Assembly: GCA_012513595.1 (NCBI GenBank)
Contig: JAAZBY010000426.1
Span: forward strand, 1-17,259
Length of the DNA stretch: 17,259 bases
Direction: 5' to 3'
From: Chloroflexota bacterium
GTDB taxonomy: Bacteria > Chloroflexota > Anaerolineae > UBA1429
The notes under the pieces were generated by a model. That model was not told the DNA's origin, did no database searches, and saw only the letters and a list, made by a program, of their open reading frames with translations. A program made the position numbers and the translations under genes. Each line of letters begins with the position of its first letter. Position 1 is the stretch's first letter. Below, one piece after another: positions 1-6,147 of this stretch.

Positions 1-404
1 ACCCCGGCGGGGATGACGGCCAGGTCGCGGGTGTTGGAGAGCATGTACTCGGCGTAGGCGCCGTGGGCCGAAAAGCCCACCCCGCCCGGCGCCTTGCACT
101 GGTCGTTGGCACCGGCGCGGCAGGCGGCACACTCGCCGCAAGAGGCCCGGCCCGCCCCGGCCACGCGGTCACCCACGGCGAAGCCCGTCACCCCGGGGCC
201 CACCTCGACGACGGTCGAGGCCGCCTCATGCCCCAGCACGCGTGGGTAGGTCACCGTCGGGTGCCAGCCGTGGAACGCCTCCAGGTCTGACCCGCAGATC
301 GAGCACGCTTCGACCTTTAGCAGGAGCTCCCCCCGGCCGGGCTTGCGCAGCGGCAGGGTGACCTCTTCCATCCGTTCCGGCTCCCAGAGCATCATCGCCT
401 TCAT
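1..404 (-). CDS. Zinc-dependent alcohol dehydrogenase, N-terminal part (cut by window edge)
   Basis: This is the N-terminal 134 residues of a medium-chain zinc alcohol/polyol dehydrogenase, a cytoplasmic NAD(P)-dependent enzyme family oxidising alcohols to aldehydes or ketones. Seen: a GroES-like fold start (MKAMMLWEPE), the catalytic-zinc cysteine in CSICGSD (C37), GHE (H59-E60), and the structural-zinc cysteine set C89, C92, C95 and C103 in the CGECAAC region. The Rossmann nucleotide-binding half and the stop lie outside the window. The start at 404 has a GGAG about 11 nt upstream; Met4 or Met5 are possible alternatives. It follows the GNAT gene by 45 bp on the same strand, so it is probably the third gene of the operon that begins with the kinase at 2005. 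The substrate cannot be told; threonine/sorbitol-type polyols are as likely as simple alcohols. Confidence 0.9.
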   Translation of the reverse strand, partial: MKAMMLWEPERMEEVTLPLRKPGRGELLLKVEACSICGSDLEAFHGWHPTVTYPRVLGHEAASTVVEVGPGVTGFAVGDRVAGAGRASCGECAACRAGANDQCKAPGGVGFSAHGAYAEYMLSNTRDLAVIPAG

Positions 405-432
405 CGTGGCACGTTCTCCGTTTCGATTCTCA

Positions 433-448
433 GGGGCAGGATTGCCCC
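433..448 (-). other. Short hairpin between the GNAT and alcohol dehydrogenase genes
   Basis: A perfect 6-bp stem with a four-base loop (GGGGCA-GGAT-TGCCCC) lies directly behind the GNAT stop codon and ahead of the dehydrogenase start. There is no T-tract. It could be a weak attenuator, an mRNA 3'-end stabiliser or chance in GC-rich DNA. Confidence 0.3.
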
Positions 449-449
449 C

Positions 450-1358
450 TTACAAGACACAGGCGAAACTGGCATTGGTGGACTCATGGCGGAACCCGGC
501 GCTGCGGAACAGGGCGATGGCCCGGGCATTGTCTCGGTCGACCTCGACGCGGACGACGCCGGGCGCCCCCTGGCGCAGGCGGGCCACCGCATGGGTCAGG
601 AGGGCGCGGCCCAGGCCGCGGCCCTGATTCCCGGGGACCACGGCCAGGTGGCGCAGGGTCCGCTCGGTCGCGCTCCAATCCACCACGCCGACGATCGCCT
701 CCCCGGCCACGGCCACGAGGGCGTTCTCGGCGGAGGCCTGGCGCAGGATGGCGGTGGCCTGGCCCAACGTCCCGCGGACGACGGCGAGGGCCGCCTCCGC
801 GTCAGCAGGGGGCGCGTAGGGACGAATCACGCAGGACGGCGGCACCCGCCCCGGCGCCACGGCCACCTCCGCCGAGAGCACCAGGCGATCGGCCTCGGCG
901 ATCTGAGTAAAGCCGGTCTCTTCCAGGAGGTCAGCGCCGCGCCAGGCGTAAAAGGCGCGATTGCCGACCGTCGGCCACACGCTGGACAGGAGCGGCACCT
1001 CGGCGCCCTCCAGCCGGTGGGCAAGCATGGTCGTGCCGCCCAGGGCGCGGGCCTCTTCCATGGCCCGGCGGAGGATGGTGGGCAGGTAGAGGCGCTCTCT
1101 GCGCGGCGCCAGCAGGAACGGCCCCACCAGGTGCCACTCTGAGGGGGGAGGAGGCTCTCCCACGGCGTACGCGCCGATGACGCCCACCCGCTCGCCACCC
1201 TCCTCGATGGCCAGCAGCAGGCCCGTCTCATCCTCCTGGCGGCCCAAGAGCCGCCGGACCTCCTCCTGGCCGACGGAAAAGGTGGGCATCATCTCCCGGA
1301 TGAGCCGCTCGACGAACAGGAGGTCCCTGGTGCCGACGGGTCGGTACGACAGCGCCAT
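450..1358 (-). CDS. GNAT-family N-acetyltransferase with two tandem GNAT-like domains
   Basis: A 302-residue protein whose C-terminal half (about 176-302) is a clear GNAT domain: LAVVPGNQGRGLGRALL gives strand beta4 and the acetyl-CoA pyrophosphate loop (Q245-G246-R247-G248-L249-G250), followed by the VDRDNARAIALFRSAGF segment typical of motif B. The N-terminal half (about 1-165) has the general size and pattern of a second GNAT fold but lacks a recognisable QxxGxG loop, so it is probably a degenerate, non-catalytic partner domain as in other tandem GNAT proteins. An in-frame start lies 20 codons upstream, but I place the start at 1358 because GGGAGG sits 7 nt before this ATG. The gene starts 26 bp after the kinase stop and is probably co-transcribed with it. 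The acetyl acceptor is unknown. Confidence 0.87.
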   Translation of the reverse strand: MALSYRPVGTRDLLFVERLIREMMPTFSVGQEEVRRLLGRQEDETGLLLAIEEGGERVGVIGAYAVGEPPPPSEWHLVGPFLLAPRRERLYLPTILRRAMEEARALGGTTMLAHRLEGAEVPLLSSVWPTVGNRAFYAWRGADLLEETGFTQIAEADRLVLSAEVAVAPGRVPPSCVIRPYAPPADAEAALAVVRGTLGQATAILRQASAENALVAVAGEAIVGVVDWSATERTLRHLAVVPGNQGRGLGRALLTHAVARLRQGAPGVVRVEVDRDNARAIALFRSAGFRHESTNASFACVL

Positions 1359-1384
1359 TGGCAGCCTCCCGGTGTGTGGTGTCG

Positions 1385-2005
1385 TCAGCCTTGGGGCGCG
1401 ATCTGAGCCCGGATCCAATCAGCCACCACGGTCAAGCCGCGGTCGGAGGGATAGGCACCGTTGAGCACCAGGTCCGCGTGCCACCGCGACGGCTCGACGA
1501 ACTCTTCGTGGCGGAAGCGGACGGAATCCAGGTAGAACTGGGCGATGCCGTCGAAATCGAGCCCGCGGGCCATATTGCGGCGCAGGCGGCGCACGATGCG
1601 CTCGTCGGAGGGGGCGTCGAGGTAGATGGCCAGGTCCAGCCGTTCGCGCAGGGGCTGGTGGTAGAGGGTCAGCAGGCCCTCGACGATGATGACGTCGGCC
1701 TCGGCGGCCTGGCGATGGGCGTCCAGGTCGCGCACGAGGGCGTCCAGGTCGAAAGAGGAGGGGTGGTTGTGGTCCTCGTAGTCGAGGCCCGAGATCGGGG
1801 CACGCATGCGCGGCTTGACGCGCAGGAAATAGCGGTCCATGTGCATGTCCAGCACGGTGTAGCCCGCCAGGCGCTCCACCAGGCGGCCGCAGATGGTCGT
1901 CTTGCCGCTGGCGGTTCCCCCGGCGATGCCCACTATCAGCGGACGGCGGCGCTCGATCGCTGCCGGGGCAGCGGTTCCCGGCACGGGCACAGAGGCGGAC
2001 TCCAT
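1385..2005 (-). CDS. Uridine kinase-like P-loop kinase (nucleoside-binding hairpin missing)
   Basis: A 206-residue P-loop kinase of the uridine kinase/phosphoribulokinase family. Seen: Walker A GGTASGKTT (29-37), the catalytic-Asp region LDMHMDRYF (D53/D57), NHPSSFD (80-86), the Walker B-like strand VIIVEGLL (105-112), the lid-type segment with RRLRRNM, and the FVEPSRWHADLVL segment that matches the C-terminus of E. coli Udk. Compared with E. coli Udk, about 20-25 residues are absent between NHPSSFD and VIIVEG, where canonical enzymes carry the PxYDxxxHxR-type nucleoside-binding hairpin. Phosphorylation of uridine is therefore uncertain and another small substrate is possible. An AGGAGG lies 11 nt before the start, and a strong promoter lies 36 bp upstream. 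First gene of a probable three-gene operon with the GNAT and alcohol dehydrogenase genes. Confidence 0.88.
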   Translation of the reverse strand: MESASVPVPGTAAPAAIERRRPLIVGIAGGTASGKTTICGRLVERLAGYTVLDMHMDRYFLRVKPRMRAPISGLDYEDHNHPSSFDLDALVRDLDAHRQAAEADVIIVEGLLTLYHQPLRERLDLAIYLDAPSDERIVRRLRRNMARGLDFDGIAQFYLDSVRFRHEEFVEPSRWHADLVLNGAYPSDRGLTVVADWIRAQIAPQG

Positions 2006-2040
2006 GGGCCTGCAACCCTCCTGAGCAAGTGGCTGTGGGC

Positions 2041-2069
2041 AGTATAGGAGGGCGGAGGGGGGCGGTCAA
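2041..2069 (-). promoter_or_regulatory. Sigma70-type promoter of the kinase operon
   Basis: On the minus strand TTGACC (2069-2064) and TATACT (2046-2041) are separated by exactly 17 bp, an almost ideal -35/-10 pair. The expected transcription start is near 2034, about 29 nt before the kinase start codon. Confidence 0.75.
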
Positions 2070-2179
2070 CAGGGCCGGCCCGCCGCGCGCGATGCCGACG
2101 GGCCCAGGGAGATAGTCAACCAACCATATCAAACCTGATTAGACTAGCCCACATGCACACAAAGGGCACCAGAGAGCAT

Positions 2180-2208
2180 TTGCTATTATCGTCAAGATGG
2201 TGTACAAT
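2180..2208 (+). promoter_or_regulatory. Sigma70-type promoter for the carD-type gene
   Basis: TTGCTA (2180-2185) and TACAAT (2203-2208) with a 17-bp spacer, placed in the only AT-rich patch of this part of the window. The expected start of transcription is near 2215, which gives a leader of about 330 nt before the GTG codon at 2549. Confidence 0.65.
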
Positions 2209-2532
2209 AAAGCCGTGAAAGAGTCTTTGCTGCGCGCGACATCTCTGCCAACAGACCGCCCGCCTGTGGAACGCCATCACCCCGACAGAGTGGCCCACGC
2301 GGCGCTCTACACCCTGGCAGATGTATCCCGAACGGCGACGCGCCCGGCCCGGGCCGCGCGTCCCTCTCGAACCGGCAGTGGGCGGCCCCGCCAAACGCAC
2401 GCGTGCGGGCAGCCCGCCGGCCCGTGCATCACTCCGCGGAAAGGAGACCAGCCGAGACAGAACCCCGCAGTGGGCTATCGACCCCTGGCTCGCCCCGCCA
2501 GCACACCTGGCCGGGTGGCTGAGCCCGAGTCT

Positions 2533-2540
2533 GGAGGAGG
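2533..2540 (+). promoter_or_regulatory. Ribosome binding site that fixes the carD GTG start
   Basis: GGAGGAGG lies 8 nt before GTG at 2549. The reading frame is open up to an ATG at 2321, but that ATG lacks a ribosome site and the 76 extra residues are Pro/Arg-rich, outside the CarD domain. Confidence 0.8.
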
Positions 2541-2548
2541 AAGCGACA

Positions 2549-3094
2549 GTGGTAACGTATTCGGTCGGGACGAAGGTGGTCCACCCCACGCACGGCGCGG
2601 GCACCATCGTCGCCATTGAGAACAAGAGCCTCGGCGAGCAGAGCCGCAGGTACTATATCATCGACACCATGGCCGCCGGGGAGCCCACCCGCACCAGGCA
2701 GCTCATGGTGCCGGTCAGCCGGGCCGAGAACTCGGGGCTACGCTGCGCTGCCCCAGCCTCCCGCCTGCGCGACATGCTCTATTGCTGCATCCCCCCGCAG
2801 GAGAACGAGATCGACAGAGACTACCGCAGCCGCCAGGTCACCATCGGCGAGATGCTCAACTCGGGCTCGTTCGCTCGGGTGGCCGAGGCCGTGGCGACCC
2901 TCTACGTCCTGCACACCATGCGCCCGCTGGGGATCACGGACCGTCGCCTCTTTGAGCACGGCAAAGACATCCTGGCCAGCGAGATCGCCGTCGCCACCTG
3001 CCTAGAGATGGACGGGGCCCTGCGCGAGGTAGAGGACTGGATGGCCGACCACTGCCGCCCCGATGACGAGGAGGAAGAAAAAGAGGGCGCCTAG
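2549..3094 (+). CDS. carD: CarD-family RNA polymerase-binding transcription regulator
   Basis: A 181-residue protein with the CarD/TRCF RNA-polymerase-interaction domain at the N-terminus: YSVGTKVVHPTHGAGTIVAIE (4-24), YYIID (35-39), and LMVPVSRAENSGLRCAAP (52-69). A helical C-terminal domain follows (about 70-168, with VAEAVATLYVLH and ILASEIAVA), then an acidic tail DDEEEEKE. CarD proteins bind the RNAP beta lobe and stabilise open promoter complexes; length is close to the usual 160-180. In my hand alignment with mycobacterial CarD, the aromatic wedge Trp85 corresponds to Tyr92 here. The start is GTG, chosen from the GGAGGAGG site 8 nt upstream. The gene is single, divergent from the kinase operon and convergent with the inhibitor gene 44 bp downstream. 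Confidence 0.9.
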   Translation: MVTYSVGTKVVHPTHGAGTIVAIENKSLGEQSRRYYIIDTMAAGEPTRTRQLMVPVSRAENSGLRCAAPASRLRDMLYCCIPPQENEIDRDYRSRQVTIGEMLNSGSFARVAEAVATLYVLHTMRPLGITDRRLFEHGKDILASEIAVATCLEMDGALREVEDWMADHCRPDDEEEEKEGA

Positions 3095-3138
3095 GCCAGC
3101 GCACCTCCGCAGTGCCGTGGCCGGGCGCGGCCGCCGGC

Positions 3139-3555
3139 CTACCGCACGGTCACCGCGAAGGTCACCGTCTCAAGCGGGGCGACGCCCTCTTCCCAGGGAC
3201 GGCGGTAGGCGAGCGTCAGGGTCGTCTGCCCCTGCACCAGGGCGCGGAAGCCGAGCGACTCGGTGCCGCCGGCGCCCAGGAGCTCGCTGTCAGCCTGGAA
3301 GAGCGGCTCCTCGGCCTCCAGCAGAGAGGCGTCCAGGTCGACGGGGGCCCAGGAGTAGCCGGTGGTGGGGTTGGAGGCCAGCCGCACCACCAGGCGCTGA
3401 CCCTGACGCAGCTCCACGGCGCGCCCGTTGTCGTCGGCGGTAAGCACCACTTCGCCGGCGGCCGGCCACAGTACCAGGACCAGCGCCGCAATCGCGCCGA
3501 CAACGATCACGACGATCGCCACCTGCCACCCGCGCGGAACCCCTCTTGCCGTCAT
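3139..3555 (-). CDS. Membrane-anchored chagasin-family (I42) cysteine protease inhibitor
   Basis: A 138-residue protein with one N-terminal hydrophobic segment (about 11-30, preceded by Arg) that acts as a signal anchor or uncleaved signal peptide, placing the domain outside the membrane. The remainder shows the three loops that plug the active site of papain-type proteases in chagasin/amoebiasin inhibitors: NPTTGYSW (62-69), GAGG (94-97) and RPWE (119-122). All three are present in the expected order. AAGGAGG sits about 6 nt before the ATG. The gene lies 100 bp downstream of the ATC-hydrolase-family gene on the same strand and may be co-transcribed with it. The target protease is not visible in the window. 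A small hairpin (3568-3581) abuts the ribosome site. Confidence 0.9.
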   Translation of the reverse strand: MTARGVPRGWQVAIVVIVVGAIAALVLVLWPAAGEVVLTADDNGRAVELRQGQRLVVRLASNPTTGYSWAPVDLDASLLEAEEPLFQADSELLGAGGTESLGFRALVQGQTTLTLAYRRPWEEGVAPLETVTFAVTVR

Positions 3556-3655
3556 CTACGCCCTCCTTGGGGTGCGCCCCAGAGTGCACCAGCCTCACGC
3601 CGCCCAGACGCACGCCGTGCCTCGGCAGTTCCCGGGGCGTAGCCGCGCCGCCCGG

Positions 3656-4171
3656 CTACTCGTCCTGCGCGCCCGTCGGGCGGATGGCGAACTCACAGTA
3701 GGGGTCGCCAAGGGGCTGTCGCCGCGTGTGCACCATGGTCCAGGCGGGGTTGTAGGCCTCCATCTTGGCCGGGTCGACGCCGCAGTAGAGGCCGCCCAGG
3801 GCCTCCTCCCCATACTCCCGCCAGATCGCACACAGCGGGCAGGCGCCCGAGCGACTGCGCGCCTCGCCGTCGACCTCGACAGAGCGGGAGGGGAACAGGG
3901 ACGGCGGGACGTCATCCCCCGCGGCGTAGTTGGCCGGGGTCGGCTCCAGCCCGAGGGCCTCCACGCTGCGGCGGACGCGCTCACCGACGTGCGCTCCGTA
4001 GGCGGCAATCGCCCGGCGGATGAGCGCCTGCCCGGCCTCATCGCCCAGCGCGTCGACCAGGGTGCGCGCGTAGGCCATGTGCAGAAGGGCCAGCCGGCGG
4101 GCCATGCTCCGCCCGGCCTCCAGCGGGTCGGGAGCGGGCTCGGCGGGGTCGCTGTGCAGGTCCTTGGTCAT
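3656..4171 (-). CDS. ATC hydrolase-family protein (L-2-amino-thiazoline-4-carboxylate hydrolase-like)
   Basis: A 171-residue cytoplasmic protein without signal or membrane segment. The C-terminal part carries the Cys-rich pattern of the ATC hydrolase family: CPLCAIW (111-117), LYCGVDPAKMEAYNP (128-142) and PLGDPYCEF (153-161), with cysteines 111, 114, 130 and 159. The N-terminal half (20-75) is alpha-helical. The characterised member hydrolyses L-2-amino-delta2-thiazoline-4-carboxylate toward L-cysteine, but most family members are uncharacterised, so only family membership is claimed. An in-frame ATG lies 11 codons upstream; I prefer 4171 because GAGGAGG lies 7 nt before it and the upstream ATG would fall close to the predicted transcription start. 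A promoter and a palindromic site lie just upstream, back to back with the uxuA promoter. Confidence 0.75.
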   Translation of the reverse strand: MTKDLHSDPAEPAPDPLEAGRSMARRLALLHMAYARTLVDALGDEAGQALIRRAIAAYGAHVGERVRRSVEALGLEPTPANYAAGDDVPPSLFPSRSVEVDGEARSRSGACPLCAIWREYGEEALGGLYCGVDPAKMEAYNPAWTMVHTRRQPLGDPYCEFAIRPTGAQDE

Positions 4172-4206
4172 GATCGCCTCCTCGGGGTGCCAGGCCGTCG
4201 TCACCA

Positions 4207-4221
4207 GGAGTACGGTACTCC
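4207..4221. promoter_or_regulatory. Perfect 15-bp palindrome, candidate operator
   Basis: GGAGTAC-G-GTACTCC is a perfect 7+1+7 inverted repeat. It covers the -10 hexamer of the minus-strand promoter and sits 35 bp upstream of the uxuA -35 box, which is a typical place for a repressor site. No regulator gene recognisable as its partner is in the window. Confidence 0.5.
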
Positions 4222-4241
4222 CTCACGGCAGGGCCGGTCAA
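4212..4241 (-). promoter_or_regulatory. Promoter of the ATC-hydrolase-family gene
   Basis: Minus strand TTGACC (4241-4236), an 18-bp spacer and TACCGT (4217-4212). The -35 is good and the -10 keeps only TA...T. The candidate operator covers the -10. Confidence 0.5.
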
Positions 4242-4255
4242 GCCGCGGCCGGGCG

Positions 4256-4284
4256 TTGACGCCCCCCATCCGCGGTGCTAGCAT
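4256..4284 (+). promoter_or_regulatory. Sigma70-type promoter of uxuA
   Basis: TTGACG (4256-4261) and TAGCAT (4279-4284) with a 17-bp spacer. Transcription would start near 4291, about 50 nt before the uxuA ATG. Its -35 is 14 bp from the -35 of the opposite promoter, so both could be co-regulated. Confidence 0.7.
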
Positions 4285-4341
4285 GCGCCATCCGCAGGCG
4301 CCGCCGGCGGCGCTCCCACGCGCAAAGGACGGTTAGCGGCC

Positions 4342-5304
4342 ATGAAGATCGCGCTTGTGCTCCCGAGCATCACCGAGTCGTACCTCAAACTGGCCCGCCA
4401 GATCTCGGCCGACGGCGTGGTCACCGGCCTGCCGCCGCGCGGGGATGACCCGCTGCACGGCTTTGGCGAGATCGTGGCCCTGCGCAAGCGCATCGAGGAC
4501 GCCGGCCTGCGGCTGATGGTCATCGAGAGCATGGCCATTCCCGACCGGGTCAAGCTCGGCCTCCCCGGGCGCGACGAGGACATCGAGCGCTGGCGCGCGG
4601 GGCTGCGCAACCTCGGCGCGGCGGGCGTGCCGATCGTCTGCTACAACTGGATGGCCGTCTTTGGCTGGCTGCGTACCTCGTTCACCACGCGCGTCCGCGG
4701 AGACGCGCTGGCCACCTCCTACGACCACGACATCGTGGCGCGCGGCCCGCTCAGCGAGTACGGCCAGGTGGCCGAGGAGCGCCTGTGGGATAGCCTGAAC
4801 TACTTTCTGCAGGCCGTGGTCCCCGCCGCCGAGGAGGCCAACGTGCTCCTGGCCATCCACCCCGACGACCCACCCCTCTCGCCGATCCGCGGCATCGGGC
4901 GCATCCTCACCTCGCCCGAGGCGTTGCAGCGCGTCGTGGACCTGGTGCCCAGCCGGGTGAACGGCATCACCTTCTGCCAGGGCTGCTTTGCCGAGATGGG
5001 TGCCGACCTGCCGGCCGAGATTCGGCGCTTTGCCGGCCAGGAGAAGCTCTTCTTTGCCCACTTTCGCAACCTGAAGGGCGATCGCTACCACTTTACGGAG
5101 ATGTTCCACGACGACGGCGAGACCGACATGTACGCCGCCATGAAGGCCTACCTCGAGGCGGGCTTTGACGGGCCGATGCGCCCCGACCACGTGCCGACGC
5201 TCGAGGGGGACGACAACGCCCGCCCGGGCTACAGCCTGCTCGGGCGCCTGTTCGCCGTGGGGTACATGCGCGGCCTGATCGAGGCGATCGAGAAGGGGCG
5301 CTGA
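4342..5304 (+). CDS. uxuA: Mannonate dehydratase
   Basis: A 320-residue cytoplasmic TIM-barrel enzyme dehydrating D-mannonate to 2-keto-3-deoxy-D-gluconate in hexuronate (glucuronate) breakdown. Diagnostic blocks are present in order: LPPRGDDP (30-37), AIHPDDPPLSP (171-181), FCQGCFAEMG (211-220), FFAHFRNLKGDRYHFTE (237-253) and MRPDHVPTLEGD (279-290). The expected metal ligands are all there (H173, C212, H240, D282; assignment by family alignment). It is slightly shorter than E. coli UxuA (about 394), matching the short form common in Gram-positive and related bacteria. The start has AAGGA about 13 nt upstream, a rather long spacing. It is transcribed from its own promoter and is not followed by other uronate genes here; the flanking alcohol dehydrogenases and FAD oxidoreductase may belong to related sugar metabolism, but that is inference. 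Confidence 0.95.
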   Translation: MKIALVLPSITESYLKLARQISADGVVTGLPPRGDDPLHGFGEIVALRKRIEDAGLRLMVIESMAIPDRVKLGLPGRDEDIERWRAGLRNLGAAGVPIVCYNWMAVFGWLRTSFTTRVRGDALATSYDHDIVARGPLSEYGQVAEERLWDSLNYFLQAVVPAAEEANVLLAIHPDDPPLSPIRGIGRILTSPEALQRVVDLVPSRVNGITFCQGCFAEMGADLPAEIRRFAGQEKLFFAHFRNLKGDRYHFTEMFHDDGETDMYAAMKAYLEAGFDGPMRPDHVPTLEGDDNARPGYSLLGRLFAVGYMRGLIEAIEKGR

Positions 5305-5310
5305 GGGGCA

Positions 5311-5368
5311 CGCTGGCCAGGGAGCAGGCCTTGCGCGAAGGCGTGCCGCGGGCACGGCCGGGCCAGCG
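5311..5368. other. Nested inverted repeats between convergent genes (possible bidirectional terminator)
   Basis: The 96-bp gap between the ends of uxuA and the ABC permease contains a perfect 8-bp inverted repeat (CGCTGGCC 5311-5318 with GGCCAGCG 5361-5368) enclosing a tight hairpin, CGTGCC-GCG-GGCACG (5342-5356). A further repeat GAAGGCG/CGCCTTC (5337-5343 with 5371-5377) competes with these pairings. There is no U-tract, so it is not a classical intrinsic terminator, but the position suggests a transcript-end function on both strands. Confidence 0.4.
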
Positions 5369-5400
5369 GGCGCCTTCTGGCGGCACTGCCCTGCCTGTGC

Positions 5401-6147
5401 TCAATCAATCAGGTCCTCAAGCCGGCGCTCCAAGAGCCAAAGCGACGCGGCGTACAGGGCCGCGCCAAACGCGAGGAGCACCGCCCAGTCCGACCAGAAA
5501 GGGTACCAGGCCCCCTCCCCAGCGAGAGTGAGGTGCCGCAGGGCGTCCACCGCATAAGTGAGGGGCAGAGCGCTGGCTATCCAGCGCAGCGGCGGTGCCA
5601 TCCTCACAAGAGGCACGAACACGCCGCCCAGGAAGATCATCGGGAAGCGAAAGACGTTGGAGAAGGTCATGGCGTCGAAGACTTCGCGCATCAGGAGGCT
5701 CACCAGGACGCCCAACAGCGCAAAGCAGACGCTGCTGAGGGCGATCACCAGCAGGGGCAGGCCTGCCCCGAACGACAGGCCATAGGCGGCGGTGCTGATC
5801 AGCCAGACCAGCGCTCCGGTAGCGGTACCAAAGAGCGCGCCGCTGGCGGTCTTCCCAATCAAGAGGGCATGCGGCGTGAGGGGCGCCATCACCAGGCGTT
5901 CCATGGCGCCAATGCGCTTCTCAAATGCGATGGCCACCGCTTCTACCGAGGTGGCTCCGAACAGCGCCGTCATGCCCACCAGCCCGGGCATCGTGCCGCG
6001 CATGTCCCCCGGGGAGCGCACGGCAAAGGCCAGGATCATGACCAGCGGAAAGAGCATCCCCCAGGAGATCAGGGGCGGCTTGAGGTAATACGTGCGGATA
6101 TCCTTGGCTGTGATATGCCAGGCCCGTGCCCACTGCGACGTGCTCAT
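5401..6147 (-). CDS. ABC-2 type transporter permease (DrrB-like)
   Basis: A 248-residue integral membrane protein, the permease of an ABC-2 exporter. Six hydrophobic segments can be seen (about 25-43, 52-75, 98-123, 128-152, 163-183, 219-240). The family block EKRIGAMERLVMAPLTP (76-92) forms the coupling-helix region, and FSNVFRFPMIFLGGVFVP (162-179) with PLTYAVDALR (195-204) is typical of the DrrB/NodJ type. The start overlaps the stop of the ATPase gene by 4 bp (ATGA), so the pair is translationally coupled and surely forms one exporter. The substrate may be a drug, lipid or polysaccharide; sequence alone does not tell. Base composition looks less GC-rich than in neighbouring genes. Confidence 0.92.
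   Translation of the reverse strand: MSTSQWARAWHITAKDIRTYYLKPPLISWGMLFPLVMILAFAVRSPGDMRGTMPGLVGMTALFGATSVEAVAIAFEKRIGAMERLVMAPLTPHALLIGKTASGALFGTATGALVWLISTAAYGLSFGAGLPLLVIALSSVCFALLGVLVSLLMREVFDAMTFSNVFRFPMIFLGGVFVPLVRMAPPLRWIASALPLTYAVDALRHLTLAGEGAWYPFWSDWAVLLAFGAALYAASLWLLERRLEDLID

Larger units (their letters stand above)
2070..2548. other. Gene-free divergent intergenic region with AT-richer patch and carD leader
   Basis: About 480 bp between the kinase promoter and the carD start hold no convincing gene. Positions about 2110-2220 are clearly more AT-rich than the surroundings and hold the carD promoter. The rest (about 2215-2548) would be the transcribed carD leader. It is GC-rich with several palindromes, including CGCACGCGTGCG at 2396-2407 followed at once by GCGGGC-A-GCCCGC (2405-2417). 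Open frames crossing it have no ribosome site and look like chance high-GC frames. I see no known riboswitch or tRNA pattern. Confidence 0.55.

Noticed and set aside
2396..2417. Palindromes in the carD leader as an operator or attachment site
   Set aside because: All-GC palindromes are frequent by chance in this composition, and nothing nearby (integrase, repeat copy, overlapping promoter) supports a specific role.
2197..2619. 140-codon open frame in the carD leader
   Set aside because: Its ATG overlaps the predicted -10 box of the carD promoter, it has no ribosome site, and it runs out of frame into carD.
4333..5355. 340-codon open frame opposite uxuA
   Set aside because: Antisense to a gene with all mannonate dehydratase motifs; the composition is a mirror of the coding strand and there is no ribosome site or domain.
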